DNA of 9,055 nucleotides from an uncultured Collinsella sp. (lineage in GTDB: Bacteria; Actinomycetota; Coriobacteriia; Coriobacteriales; Coriobacteriaceae): assembly GCA_934643435.1 (NCBI GenBank), contig CAKUCJ010000037.1:1-9055 (forward strand). The letters run 5' to 3'. Positions 1 through 6,252 of this stretch are shown piece by piece. Positions within the stretch are counted from its first letter, which is position 1; every line of letters begins with the position of its first letter. A program made the translations under genes and the position numbers. Under the pieces are notes generated by a model, which worked only from the letters and a program-made list of their open reading frames with translations, was not told where the DNA came from and made no database searches.

Positions 1-116
1 CACCAGCGAGCCACGTCCCCATCCGCAACCAAGCGCGTCGGCATACCAAACCCATAGTTGACCATTATCCCCACAACCCTTCCGTGCTTTATGGTGGTAT
101 CGATCGTTAGGCCCAT
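1..116 (-). CDS. Possible 5' end of an unidentified divergent gene (partial)
   Basis: A minus-strand reading frame is open from an in-frame TAA near position 167 to the window edge. Its first start codon is the ATG at 116-114, which gives 38 codons beginning MGLTIDTTIKHG. A second in-frame ATG lies at 65-63. The peptide matches no family I can name. No convincing Shine-Dalgarno sequence precedes the ATG at 116; the ATG at 65 has a G-rich stretch directly upstream. The case for a gene is the open frame and its position divergent from the polymerase gene, whose upstream region is otherwise empty. A frame this short can stay open by chance in GC-rich DNA, so this is only a candidate. Confidence 0.3.
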   Translation of the reverse strand, partial: MGLTIDTTIKHGRVVGIMVNYGFGMPTRLVADGDVARW

Positions 117-192
117 GCTACGAAGCGAGCTTTTCCGAGCTGTTTCGCGCTCTTTAGGGCTGCGTTAAAAAACGACCAAAAAGGGACAGGTT

Positions 193-221
193 TTGACGAT
201 GTCCGGATGAGAGGGTATTAT
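193..221 (+). promoter_or_regulatory. Sigma-A-type promoter of the polymerase operon
   Basis: A -35 element TTGACG (193-198) and a -10 element TATTAT (216-221) are separated by 17 bp. Both are close to the housekeeping consensus. The start point predicted about seven bases after the -10 element falls inside the first LexA-like box, as expected for a promoter blocked by bound LexA. Confidence 0.7.
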
Positions 222-252
222 CGAACAGGTATTCGATAGGAACATGTGTTTG
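219..252. promoter_or_regulatory. Two adjacent LexA (SOS) boxes
   Basis: Box 1 has the core CGAACAGGTATTCG (222-235). This differs in one base from the Gram-positive/actinobacterial LexA consensus CGAAC-N4-GTTCG, and its flanks extend the symmetry to 219-238. Box 2 is GGAACATGTGTTTG (239-252), the same layout with two changes. Box 1 overlaps the -10 element and predicted start point, and box 2 follows it, so bound LexA should prevent initiation. The match to LexA sites is seen in the sequence; SOS induction is inferred. Confidence 0.72.
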
Positions 253-266
253 ATTGAAGGACGCGG

Positions 267-1772
267 ATGGCGCACGAGCAGCACACCTATATCTGCATCG
301 ACCTCAAGACGTTTTATGCCAGCGTCGAGTGCGTCGACCGTGGACTCGATCCACTCGCTACCAACCTGGTCGTTGCCGACGAATCGCGCGGACGCACGAC
401 CATCTGTCTCGCCATCACGCAAGCCATGAAGGACTTAGGGATTCACAACCGCTGCCGTCTATTCGAGATCCCCGATGGCATCGACTACATCAAGGCCGTT
501 CCGCGCATGCAGCACTACATGGAGGTGTCAGCGCAAATCTACGGCATCTACCTGGAATACGTCAGCCCGCAAGATGTTCACGTCTACTCAATCGACGAGT
601 GCTTTATCGACGTGACGCCCTATCTGGACCTCTACCATACCGATGCCGAAGGGTTCGCCTGCATGCTGCGCGACGAGGTCCTGGGGCGCACCGGCATCAC
701 GGCAACGGTCGGCATCGGCCCCAACCTATTCCAGGCCAAAGTAGCACTCGATATCACCGCCAAGCACGCGCCCAGTCGCATCGGCGTACTTGACGACGAG
801 ACCTTCCGCAAGGAGATCTGGCCCCACCGTCCCATTACCGATATCTGGGGCATCGGCCCCGGCGTGGCGGCGCGGCTCGAAAAGTATGGCGTCTACGACC
901 TGATGGGGGTCGCCGCGCTCGACGAAAACTTGCTCTACGACGAGCTTGGCGTCAATGCCGAGTATCTTATCGATCACGCCTTTGGGCGTGAGCCGACAAC
1001 CATCGCCGATATCCAGGCCTATCGCCCGCAGGCAACCTCGACCACCACGGGACAGGTGCTCTCGAAGGGCTATGCCTACGAGCAGGCCTATACCGTCTTG
1101 CGTGAGATGGTCGACGCCGCCGTACTGGACTTGGTCGATAAGCATGTGGTGTGCGATAGCATTTCACTCTTCGTAGGCTACGCGAGCGAGCGGGCAGACA
1201 TCCGCCGACTCGATGCCAGCGGCACGGCGCAGTATATAGACGGCTGCGGGCACCTACGCTCGAGCACCTCGGGCATCGAGCCCGCAATGACCGAAGGCCC
1301 CGAAGTCGCGCCCCGTGCCCCCAAACCCGTTCATCGCGACGACGAACGTCGACGTTTGGTGCGAGAAGCACAGAGGATTGACGGCATCTTTGTGGGAGAG
1401 CACGGCGGCAAGCCGCGTGGTGGCTATGCAGCGCTCTTTGCGCACTCCAACGCCTCACGCAAGCTGCCCGAGCGCACTAATTCGTTTAAGAAGATCATGG
1501 GATATTTCGATGAACTCTGGGCGCAAACGGTCGACCCCAAGCGACCGGTCAAACGGATTAATCTGGGCTTTGGCAATCTGGTGCCCGAGGAGTTCGCCAC
1601 CATCGATCTATTTAGCGACGTCGAGGCCGATGAGCGCGAGCGTGACCTGGCACGCGCCGTGCTGGCTGTAAAAGGCAAATACGGCAAGAACGCGCTGGTT
1701 AAGGGACTAAGTTTTACTGCCGGCGCCACCGCACGCGAACGCAACGACCAGGTAGGAGGACATCGTGCCTAA
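267..1772 (+). CDS. Y-family translesion DNA polymerase, UvrX/UmuC-like
   Basis: This enzyme should copy past damaged template bases, inserting nucleotides with low fidelity at stalled forks. The 501-residue protein shows the palm signature IDLKTFYASVE (residues 11-21) with metal ligand D12, and SIDE (108-111) with D110 and E111 completing the active site. A helix-hairpin-helix, IWGIGPGVAARL, lies at 193-204. The little-finger region follows from about 255. TIDLF (445-449) near the C terminus resembles a sliding-clamp binding motif. It is longer than typical family members (about 400-420 residues), with extra, low-complexity-looking sequence around 305-400. The ATG has GAAGGA (256-261) five bases upstream. 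The overlapping YolD-like gene and the LexA boxes are typical of Bacillus UvrX/YqjW-type polymerases rather than DinB, though the exact subfamily is uncertain. Confidence 0.93.
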   Translation: MAHEQHTYICIDLKTFYASVECVDRGLDPLATNLVVADESRGRTTICLAITQAMKDLGIHNRCRLFEIPDGIDYIKAVPRMQHYMEVSAQIYGIYLEYVSPQDVHVYSIDECFIDVTPYLDLYHTDAEGFACMLRDEVLGRTGITATVGIGPNLFQAKVALDITAKHAPSRIGVLDDETFRKEIWPHRPITDIWGIGPGVAARLEKYGVYDLMGVAALDENLLYDELGVNAEYLIDHAFGREPTTIADIQAYRPQATSTTTGQVLSKGYAYEQAYTVLREMVDAAVLDLVDKHVVCDSISLFVGYASERADIRRLDASGTAQYIDGCGHLRSSTSGIEPAMTEGPEVAPRAPKPVHRDDERRRLVREAQRIDGIFVGEHGGKPRGGYAALFAHSNASRKLPERTNSFKKIMGYFDELWAQTVDPKRPVKRINLGFGNLVPEEFATIDLFSDVEADERERDLARAVLAVKGKYGKNALVKGLSFTAGATARERNDQVGGHRA

Positions 1773-2190
1773 ATTCAAACAACAGCCAATGCGCCCGCCG
1801 ACTCCCTTCGAACGTCTGGCAGACCCCGAGGGAAGGCGTCGCACCGCCGACCCCAAACTCACCGCCAACGGCGCCGTTCGCGCTAACCGCGCCGCACAGT
1901 TTATGCCCTTTGCCGCCCTCACGGGATACTACGAACTCGTACGCAAGCAGGAGATCACCGTCGAACCCAAGTGTGAACTCACAGAAGAAAAGGCCCTCGA
2001 GCTTTCGAAAAAGCTCGAGGGCCTCAAACGCGGCGACTTACTTCGTGTCACCTATTACGATACGTACGGCTATCGCAGCCGCACCGGCATTCTCGAGGAG
2101 GTACTCCCCGCTTTCAAGCTGCTCAAGCTCAGAGATATTGTCATCGATTTCGACGACATCCAAAACATCGAGCTGCGCGGCCGAGCCTAG
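1765..2190 (+). CDS. YolD-like protein, partner of the Y-family polymerase
   Basis: This is a 141-residue cytoplasmic protein with the YolD-like core motif RAAQFMPFAALTGYYE (42-57), an acidic/helical middle (70-90) and a small beta-rich C-terminal half. YolD-like proteins are commonly encoded next to UmuC/UvrX-type polymerases and are thought to act with them, in a position like that of UmuD; the biochemistry is poorly known. The GTG start at 1765 is chosen because GGAGGA (1755-1760) sits four bases upstream and the gene overlaps the polymerase gene by 8 bp in another frame, which indicates translational coupling. The gene also holds a long perfect inverted repeat (1991-2024). Its TAG stop shares bases with the stop of the convergent surface-protein gene. 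Confidence 0.87.
   Translation: MPKFKQQPMRPPTPFERLADPEGRRRTADPKLTANGAVRANRAAQFMPFAALTGYYELVRKQEITVEPKCELTEEKALELSKKLEGLKRGDLLRVTYYDTYGYRSRTGILEEVLPAFKLLKLRDIVIDFDDIQNIELRGRA
1982..2024 (-). terminator. Intrinsic terminator for the surface-protein gene, inside the yolD-like CDS
   Basis: A perfect 15-bp stem (1991-2005 pairing with 2010-2024) encloses a four-base loop. Read on the minus strand, the stem is followed by TTTCTTCTGT (1990-1981), a U-rich tail. On the plus strand the next bases are not T-rich. The hairpin therefore looks like a terminator about 165 bp beyond the stop of the minus-strand surface-protein gene, within codons of the opposite gene (encoding KALELSKKLEGL). The stem is directly visible; terminator activity is inferred. 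Confidence 0.6.
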
Positions 2191-4676
2191 CGACGAGAAC
2201 GCTTACGCAGGGCAAAGGCAATACCAAGCACTGCGGCAGCTGCAACCAACAATCCCAAGACCAGCGTGAGGGTCGAGTCGCCAGCGTGAGGCAGCGAGCC
2301 GTCCTTCGGAGTCTTCTTAGTGGTCGTCGTGACGGTAGTCGTGGTGCCGCTCGACTGGTCGTTACCGCCCGTCTGGCTGCCACCAGGCTGATTGCCGCCA
2401 CCCGGCTGCGAGGGATCCGTGGGCTCCGGAGTACCGGGATCGACCGGATTCTCCGAATTCTCCTTGCGCTGGATCCAGACCTGGCAGCCATAGAACGGGT
2501 TGGCAGTACCAAGGCACAGACCCTGGTTGGTCACCGCAAAGGTGCGCAGGCCATGGTTATACGGATCGTTAAAGCCGTTGGTCGTCAGCGTCGTAAAGTT
2601 CACGCCGTCCTCGGTCACATACATATCAAAGCCGCGCTCGGCATCGTGCAGGTAGTACATGCACGTAAGGACGCTCTGCAGCTTCTTGAGATTCTCCTCG
2701 CTCAGCAGCTTATCGAATGCATCCTGAATATCGCCCGGCAGCTCGGTGCCATAGGCATCCTCATACTGCTGCTTCAGGCTCTCATAGCTATCGAGCATAT
2801 CCTGATACTGATCGGCAAAGGACTTGAAGTACGCGATCTCGCTATCGATCTTCTGGACATAAGCGGCGTCGTCCTCGACTTCTTCGGACATCGTCGCAGC
2901 CTGATCGCAAAGATCGCCCGTGGCATCCTCCAGAGCATCGCTCAGGTCGCCAAAGCCCTCAACGACCTCAGCCTTCTCGTCATCGACCTCGACGGCCTCG
3001 TTTGAATCATCGTCCGCAAGCGTGTTTACGGGAACGATGGGGTCGTCAGGAGAATTCTTGTCGAGCAGGTGATCGATCAGGTCCCTAAGGCGCTGAACCT
3101 GAGAGTCCCACTCCTCGGGCGTCATATCGATAATGTCGCCATTGGAGAACTGGCCGATCGGCTCAAGCAGGCTCGCGGTATCAAAGGTACCGATATACAG
3201 CTTGCCGTCGAACTTCTGCATGCGCCAAATGTACTGGTTCTCGTTTCGGCCAAAGCCCGAAGTCAGGCCGGAAATACCGCCCTCGGGGAACATGTCGGTG
3301 CGATCGCCAACGACGAGTTCCATGTTCTCGTCCTTGTCCATGCGATAAATGTTGACCGACTGCTCAAGATTGGCATTCACAAACGAGCAGTCAACGCCGC
3401 CCATGCTGCTCTTGCCGCTCTCGTCAGAATCGGACTTATTAAAGAGAATACGCTCGAGGGCGATCTCCTCGTCGTTATATTCACCGATATAGAGGTAGTC
3501 GTTGTAGACGATGAGGTTGGCAGCACCAGAACGGGTACGGGCAGGATCGATGCCAAAGCAATACTTTGCACCGTCCGCCTCCTGGTTGCCGACAATCGGA
3601 GTCCACGTATAGCTACCGTCTGCGTTCTTGTCGCCACGGACCATGGCAAACGACTGCATGGAATTGTCATCGGGGGCATTCTCGGGCGTACCGGTGCAGA
3701 TGGTGGCATAGAGATGGCCATTGTACGAGACCATATCCCAAATGGCACCGCCGTAGATGCTGTCCTGATAGCGAATCGCCGGATAGTTAAACAGCTTGTC
3801 CGAATTGGCAATCTCGGTGAAGCTGTCCTGGCCCTTCGAGGGGTCAGACGACGTCAGAATTGTCGACACAAACTTATCGGCCGCGTCTTTACCCACATTG
3901 CTGATGACGAGCTGGCCATCATGGACGCACATGCCGCGGATACCGGTAGAAATGCCCTGCTTGTAGGCGGCGCCGTAATCCTGCATGCTCGAAAGGCCCT
4001 GATAGACGACTTTGTACTCATCCGTCTTAGGATCGATCTCATATACAGCAGGCAGACCGCTTTTGCCGCCATTGGTCCTGACGCTGCCGCAGAAATAGAG
4101 CTTGCCCTTATAGCTCACGGCGTTACGGAACAGAGGAGCGACACCGTTGAGCGATTCGGAGAGCAGCAGCTTGGTCTCACCAGTCTTGGTGTTGATCTTG
4201 ACCAGGATGCCGCCGCTGTCCTTGTCTGCCGTGCCGTCCTCCTTCTGCTGTCCGTAGAAGAACGTGCCGTTAAACATGGCCTCCAGCGTCAAGCGCATGG
4301 TCTCGGCATCAAAGGAATCGCCCAGCGTGCTGTCCATGAGCGTAAGCGTGTTGCCCATCGCCGCATAGCAGGTGCCCACATAAAGCCAGTCACCATAGCT
4401 CGCAGCCGCCCAGGTGTAGCTCTGGCCGCGATCGCCTTCATTGTTGGCCGTGTTGTCATCGGCGCCCGGAACGGCAACGGCACCGTCGCCCTGGTAGTCG
4501 ACGATTCCATCCGGCTGCGACGTTCCCACCGTAGGATGCGAGAGCTTCTCAAAGGAATACCCGTTTCCCGCATTGTAGGTAACGGCACCCGAAGCGTCTT
4601 CGGCGTGCGCCGGCAGCGGCGATACCAAGATAGCGGCAAGCGCTGCCACCAAGCCAAGTGTTCCCACTCGTCTCAT
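2187..4676 (-). CDS. Secreted, cell-wall-anchored beta-propeller-like protein with helical insertion
   Basis: This 829-residue surface protein matches no family I can name. It has a signal peptide (1-25, ending AHA) and a large extracellular region. Seven related strand motifs of the form [YF]-x-G-x-L-Y-x-G-T occur at about residues 94, 189, 252, 318, 391, 489 and 716, suggesting a seven-bladed propeller. Residues about 515-680 between the sixth and seventh motifs are acidic and helical, with a likely coiled coil near 600-640. A Gly/Pro/Thr-rich linker (742-790) leads to LPHAG (795-799), a hydrophobic segment (801-823) and a basic tail, KRSRR. This is a sortase-type tail with Ala where Thr is usual. 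The ATG was chosen for the signal peptide that follows; a G7 run is the only candidate ribosome site. Ligand and role are unknown; glycan or adhesive binding is a guess. Confidence 0.9.
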   Translation of the reverse strand: MRRVGTLGLVAALAAILVSPLPAHAEDASGAVTYNAGNGYSFEKLSHPTVGTSQPDGIVDYQGDGAVAVPGADDNTANNEGDRGQSYTWAAASYGDWLYVGTCYAAMGNTLTLMDSTLGDSFDAETMRLTLEAMFNGTFFYGQQKEDGTADKDSGGILVKINTKTGETKLLLSESLNGVAPLFRNAVSYKGKLYFCGSVRTNGGKSGLPAVYEIDPKTDEYKVVYQGLSSMQDYGAAYKQGISTGIRGMCVHDGQLVISNVGKDAADKFVSTILTSSDPSKGQDSFTEIANSDKLFNYPAIRYQDSIYGGAIWDMVSYNGHLYATICTGTPENAPDDNSMQSFAMVRGDKNADGSYTWTPIVGNQEADGAKYCFGIDPARTRSGAANLIVYNDYLYIGEYNDEEIALERILFNKSDSDESGKSSMGGVDCSFVNANLEQSVNIYRMDKDENMELVVGDRTDMFPEGGISGLTSGFGRNENQYIWRMQKFDGKLYIGTFDTASLLEPIGQFSNGDIIDMTPEEWDSQVQRLRDLIDHLLDKNSPDDPIVPVNTLADDDSNEAVEVDDEKAEVVEGFGDLSDALEDATGDLCDQAATMSEEVEDDAAYVQKIDSEIAYFKSFADQYQDMLDSYESLKQQYEDAYGTELPGDIQDAFDKLLSEENLKKLQSVLTCMYYLHDAERGFDMYVTEDGVNFTTLTTNGFNDPYNHGLRTFAVTNQGLCLGTANPFYGCQVWIQRKENSENPVDPGTPEPTDPSQPGGGNQPGGSQTGGNDQSSGTTTTVTTTTKKTPKDGSLPHAGDSTLTLVLGLLVAAAAVLGIAFALRKRSRR

Positions 4677-4946
4677 AAGGTTATAGCCCCCCCTGTCCTA
4701 AAGCCCAGTTTTAGCATTCTTCATTTCTGTCCACGTTAATTGCAATCTGAGCACAGCAATAATCAGTATGTAACTATACACCTGTAATTTTTTGGACGGG
4801 TCAGTAGATGCTCGATTGGTAGCGAATTCCGCGCAAACCGTCACCAAACTCCACTTTTGCCGCATCTGTAGGTTATTTTTTGCGCAAATGTTAGAGTGTT
4901 TCCACGGCTTCCATGAACAGGGGCAGGACTTCATCGAGGGGCAACG
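4677..4946. other. 270-bp AT-rich intergenic region, possible interspersed repeat
   Basis: This is the only sizeable gap apart from the window's left end, and it should hold the promoter of the surface-protein gene. I see no clear -35/-10 pair and no terminator for the HMA gene. It contains a perfect 10-bp palindrome, TTTGCGCAAA (4879-4888), whose GCGCAAA half recurs near 4841, and a seven-C run (4687-4693) just before the surface-protein start. The stretch about 4795-4890 has the look of an intergenic repeat, but no second copy exists in this window. A 78-codon minus-strand frame here (4934-4698) has no protein-like features. Confidence 0.4.
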
Positions 4947-5330
4947 CTACAGCTTCATAACATAGTAGCCCGCGTCCTTCACAGCCGTCTCGAGGACGCC
5001 ACGATCGATCGGCTGCTTAGAGCGCACGCGTGCCGTGTGGTCCACATACGTCACCGTTGCCCATATGCCATCCAGCGCATTGAGGGCATTGGCTACGTTC
5101 TGAGCGCAACCGTCGCAGCTCATGCCGCCGATGAGCAGCTCATCGCTATAGGAATAGTGCGACACATCGGTATCCGACACAACGACCTTTTTGGCCTTCC
5201 TGCCGCTCGCGCCATCGCTGCAGCAGCTCTTTCCACGCGTCGAAGCGGCAATACGGCGCAAACCAAAGAACATGCCAAGCGCGATTACAGCCAACACGAT
5301 GAGATTCGCAGGGTTGAGCAAGTCACTCAT
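4947..5330 (-). CDS. Membrane-tethered heavy-metal-associated (HMA/CopZ-like) protein
   Basis: This 127-residue protein has one N-terminal transmembrane helix (about 8-25), a basic linker containing a Cys pair (KSCCSDG, 34-40), and a C-terminal HMA fold (about 62-127). The metal-binding loop is GMSCDGC (69-75; C72 and C75), the GMxCxxC signature that binds Cu(I) or similar soft metals in CopZ chaperones and P-type ATPase domains. The membrane anchor distinguishes it from free CopZ, which is usually about 70 residues; it may hold the chaperone beside a membrane transporter, or be a tethered metal buffer. No copA or csoR is visible in the window. The ATG has AAGGGGAG just upstream. A CsoR-like operator (5360-5378) lies 30 bp upstream of the start, consistent with copper induction. 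Copper specificity is inferred from motif plus operator. Confidence 0.85.
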   Translation of the reverse strand: MSDLLNPANLIVLAVIALGMFFGLRRIAASTRGKSCCSDGASGRKAKKVVVSDTDVSHYSYSDELLIGGMSCDGCAQNVANALNALDGIWATVTYVDHTARVRSKQPIDRGVLETAVKDAGYYVMKL

Positions 5331-5359
5331 GCGCTCCCCTTTCCAAGTGGTCTTATCTG

Positions 5360-5378
5360 GATACCCCCATGGGGTGTC
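5360..5378. promoter_or_regulatory. CsoR-type copper operator
   Basis: GATACCCCCATGGGGTGTC is an imperfect palindrome with seven of nine pairs matched. It has the ATACCCC-N-GGGGT core typical of sites bound by CsoR-family Cu(I)-sensing repressors upstream of copper chaperone and exporter genes. It lies in the leader/promoter region of the HMA gene. Promoter elements are weak: GATAAG (minus strand, 5357-5352) or TAAGAT (5387-5382) could be the -10 element, so I leave the promoter uncalled. Confidence 0.6.
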
Positions 5379-5403
5379 CTCATCTTAGCGCAATATCATG
5401 TCG

Positions 5404-5438
5404 GTTCGATCAATTAGTTTCCCTAATCGAACTTTTTT
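5404..5438. promoter_or_regulatory. Inverted repeats followed by T6 in the divergent control region
   Basis: GTTCGAT (5404-5410) pairs with ATCGAAC (5426-5432). Nested inside, with a slightly shifted centre, TTAG (5414-5417) pairs with CTAA (5423-5426). Six T residues follow (5433-5438), so on the plus strand it looks like a small terminator, yet no plus-strand gene lies upstream. The alternative is a protein-binding site just upstream of the -35 element of the DUF3793-flavodoxin promoter, and on the upstream side of the HMA gene. Confidence 0.4.
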
Positions 5439-5439
5439 G

Positions 5440-5482
5440 TTGACCAAGGCATACTTTCGTGTATAAGTTTTCCTAGGCTAAC
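5440..5482 (+). promoter_or_regulatory. Promoter with DtxR/IdeR-like operator for the DUF3793-flavodoxin operon
   Basis: TTGACC (5440-5445) and TATAAG (5462-5467) with a 16-bp spacer form a strong housekeeping-type promoter. Directly downstream, TAGGCTAAC (5474-5482) matches nine consecutive bases of the DtxR/IdeR iron-box consensus TTAGGTTAGGCTAACCTAA, but the flanking half is degenerate. Its position across the expected start point suits a repressor site. Iron repression of a flavodoxin operon makes biological sense but is inferred. Confidence 0.5.
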
Positions 5483-5501
5483 ACGAAAGGACGGCAGGGC
5501 A

Positions 5502-6206
5502 TTGACTCGAACCATAGACATCCCAACGTTTCAGGCGGCAGTCGTGCGCAACTGCTCCCCCACGCTCGCGGGCATCAAGCCGGCATCGCTCTTTACCTAT
5601 CCAGGCACCTACGCCCACGGGGATGGCTCGGCCGCAACCGGGGCAATTGCAGAGCGCCGAGCACGTCTGCTCAACGTTATCGCCCAGTGCAACAACGAGC
5701 TCGATCCGCTCGGCATCCACCTGAGCGTTTTGGTCTGGCGGCCCTGCGGAGCGCTCGTGTACGCATACCGACCCAAAAGCCTCGCCGCCTACCTCACAGA
5801 CCCGCGCGCCCAAACGGCGCTCGCCAAGGAAGGCTACGACACGAGCGACCTCTCGACATGCCTCGTTCACCTGGCATCGCGCATCACGCTCGCGAGCAAT
5901 AACGCTGCGGAATGTGCTTGCAGTCAGGCTCGATGCGCGCTGGCCCAGCAAGGCAGCTGCAGCAACGACTGTGTCTGCGAGTTTCCGCACGAAATAGGCT
6001 ATTTCCTGGGATACCCCTACGACGACGTGCACGAGTTTATCGCCCAGCGCGGCGAGAACTACAAGGTCTTTGGGGCCTGGAAGGTCTACGCAAATGTCGA
6101 GCAGGCGCTTGCGACGTTTGATGCCTACCGTGCCTGCACCCAATACTTCACTTTTATCTATCAGCAGGGCTGCAGCCTGGCGCAACTTGCCCAAGCAACC
6201 CGATAG
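5502..6206 (+). CDS. DUF3793 family protein with cysteine-rich insertion
   Basis: This 234-residue, apparently cytoplasmic protein of unknown biochemical function is recognised as DUF3793 by its N-terminal CSPTLAGIKPASLF (18-31), the central LVWRPCGALVYAYRP (77-91) and the C-terminal EFPHEIGYFLGYPYDDV (160-176) followed by FGAWKVY (190-196). Members of this family are often found beside flavodoxin and iron-uptake genes, matching the flavodoxin 46 bp downstream. Unusually, six cysteines (138, 140, 145, 153, 157, 159) cluster just before the HEIG motif, in a stretch of about 25 residues that I do not recall in typical members. The TTG start at 5502 follows AAAGGA (5486-5491) at a spacing of about ten bases, which is rather long; no better start gives the conserved N terminus. 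It lies downstream of the iron-box-like promoter. Assignment is by motif memory. Confidence 0.8.
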   Translation: MTRTIDIPTFQAAVVRNCSPTLAGIKPASLFTYPGTYAHGDGSAATGAIAERRARLLNVIAQCNNELDPLGIHLSVLVWRPCGALVYAYRPKSLAAYLTDPRAQTALAKEGYDTSDLSTCLVHLASRITLASNNAAECACSQARCALAQQGSCSNDCVCEFPHEIGYFLGYPYDDVHEFIAQRGENYKVFGAWKVYANVEQALATFDAYRACTQYFTFIYQQGCSLAQLAQATR

Positions 6207-6252
6207 GACATACAAGCCGCGGCCGCGCGCCGCACAACCGAAAGGACAAAAC

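Noticed and set aside
165..422. An 85-codon minus-strand frame over the polymerase start
   Set aside because: It runs across the SOS promoter and the coding start of the polymerase, and has no motif.
2261..2291. An 11-bp direct repeat, CCAGCGTGAGG, at a 20-bp spacing near the sortase motif
   Set aside because: Both copies encode parts of the LPHAGDSTLTLVL region using the same favoured codons. Two copies of this size are explained by codon use.
3069..4739. A 556-codon plus-strand open frame opposite the surface-protein gene
   Set aside because: It is antisense to a gene with a signal peptide, repeated motifs and a sortase tail. Its own translation has no coherent domain or ribosome site and reflects the codon bias of the other strand.
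4698..4934. A 78-codon minus-strand frame in the intergenic region
   Set aside because: The translation is compositionally odd (Lys/Asn/Trp/Cys-rich), has no family signature, and the DNA is AT-rich like other intergenic sequence here.
6209..6240. GC-rich palindromic stretch between the DUF3793 and flavodoxin genes
   Set aside because: It is short, lacks a T-tract and lies inside an evident operon, so it is not called as a terminator.
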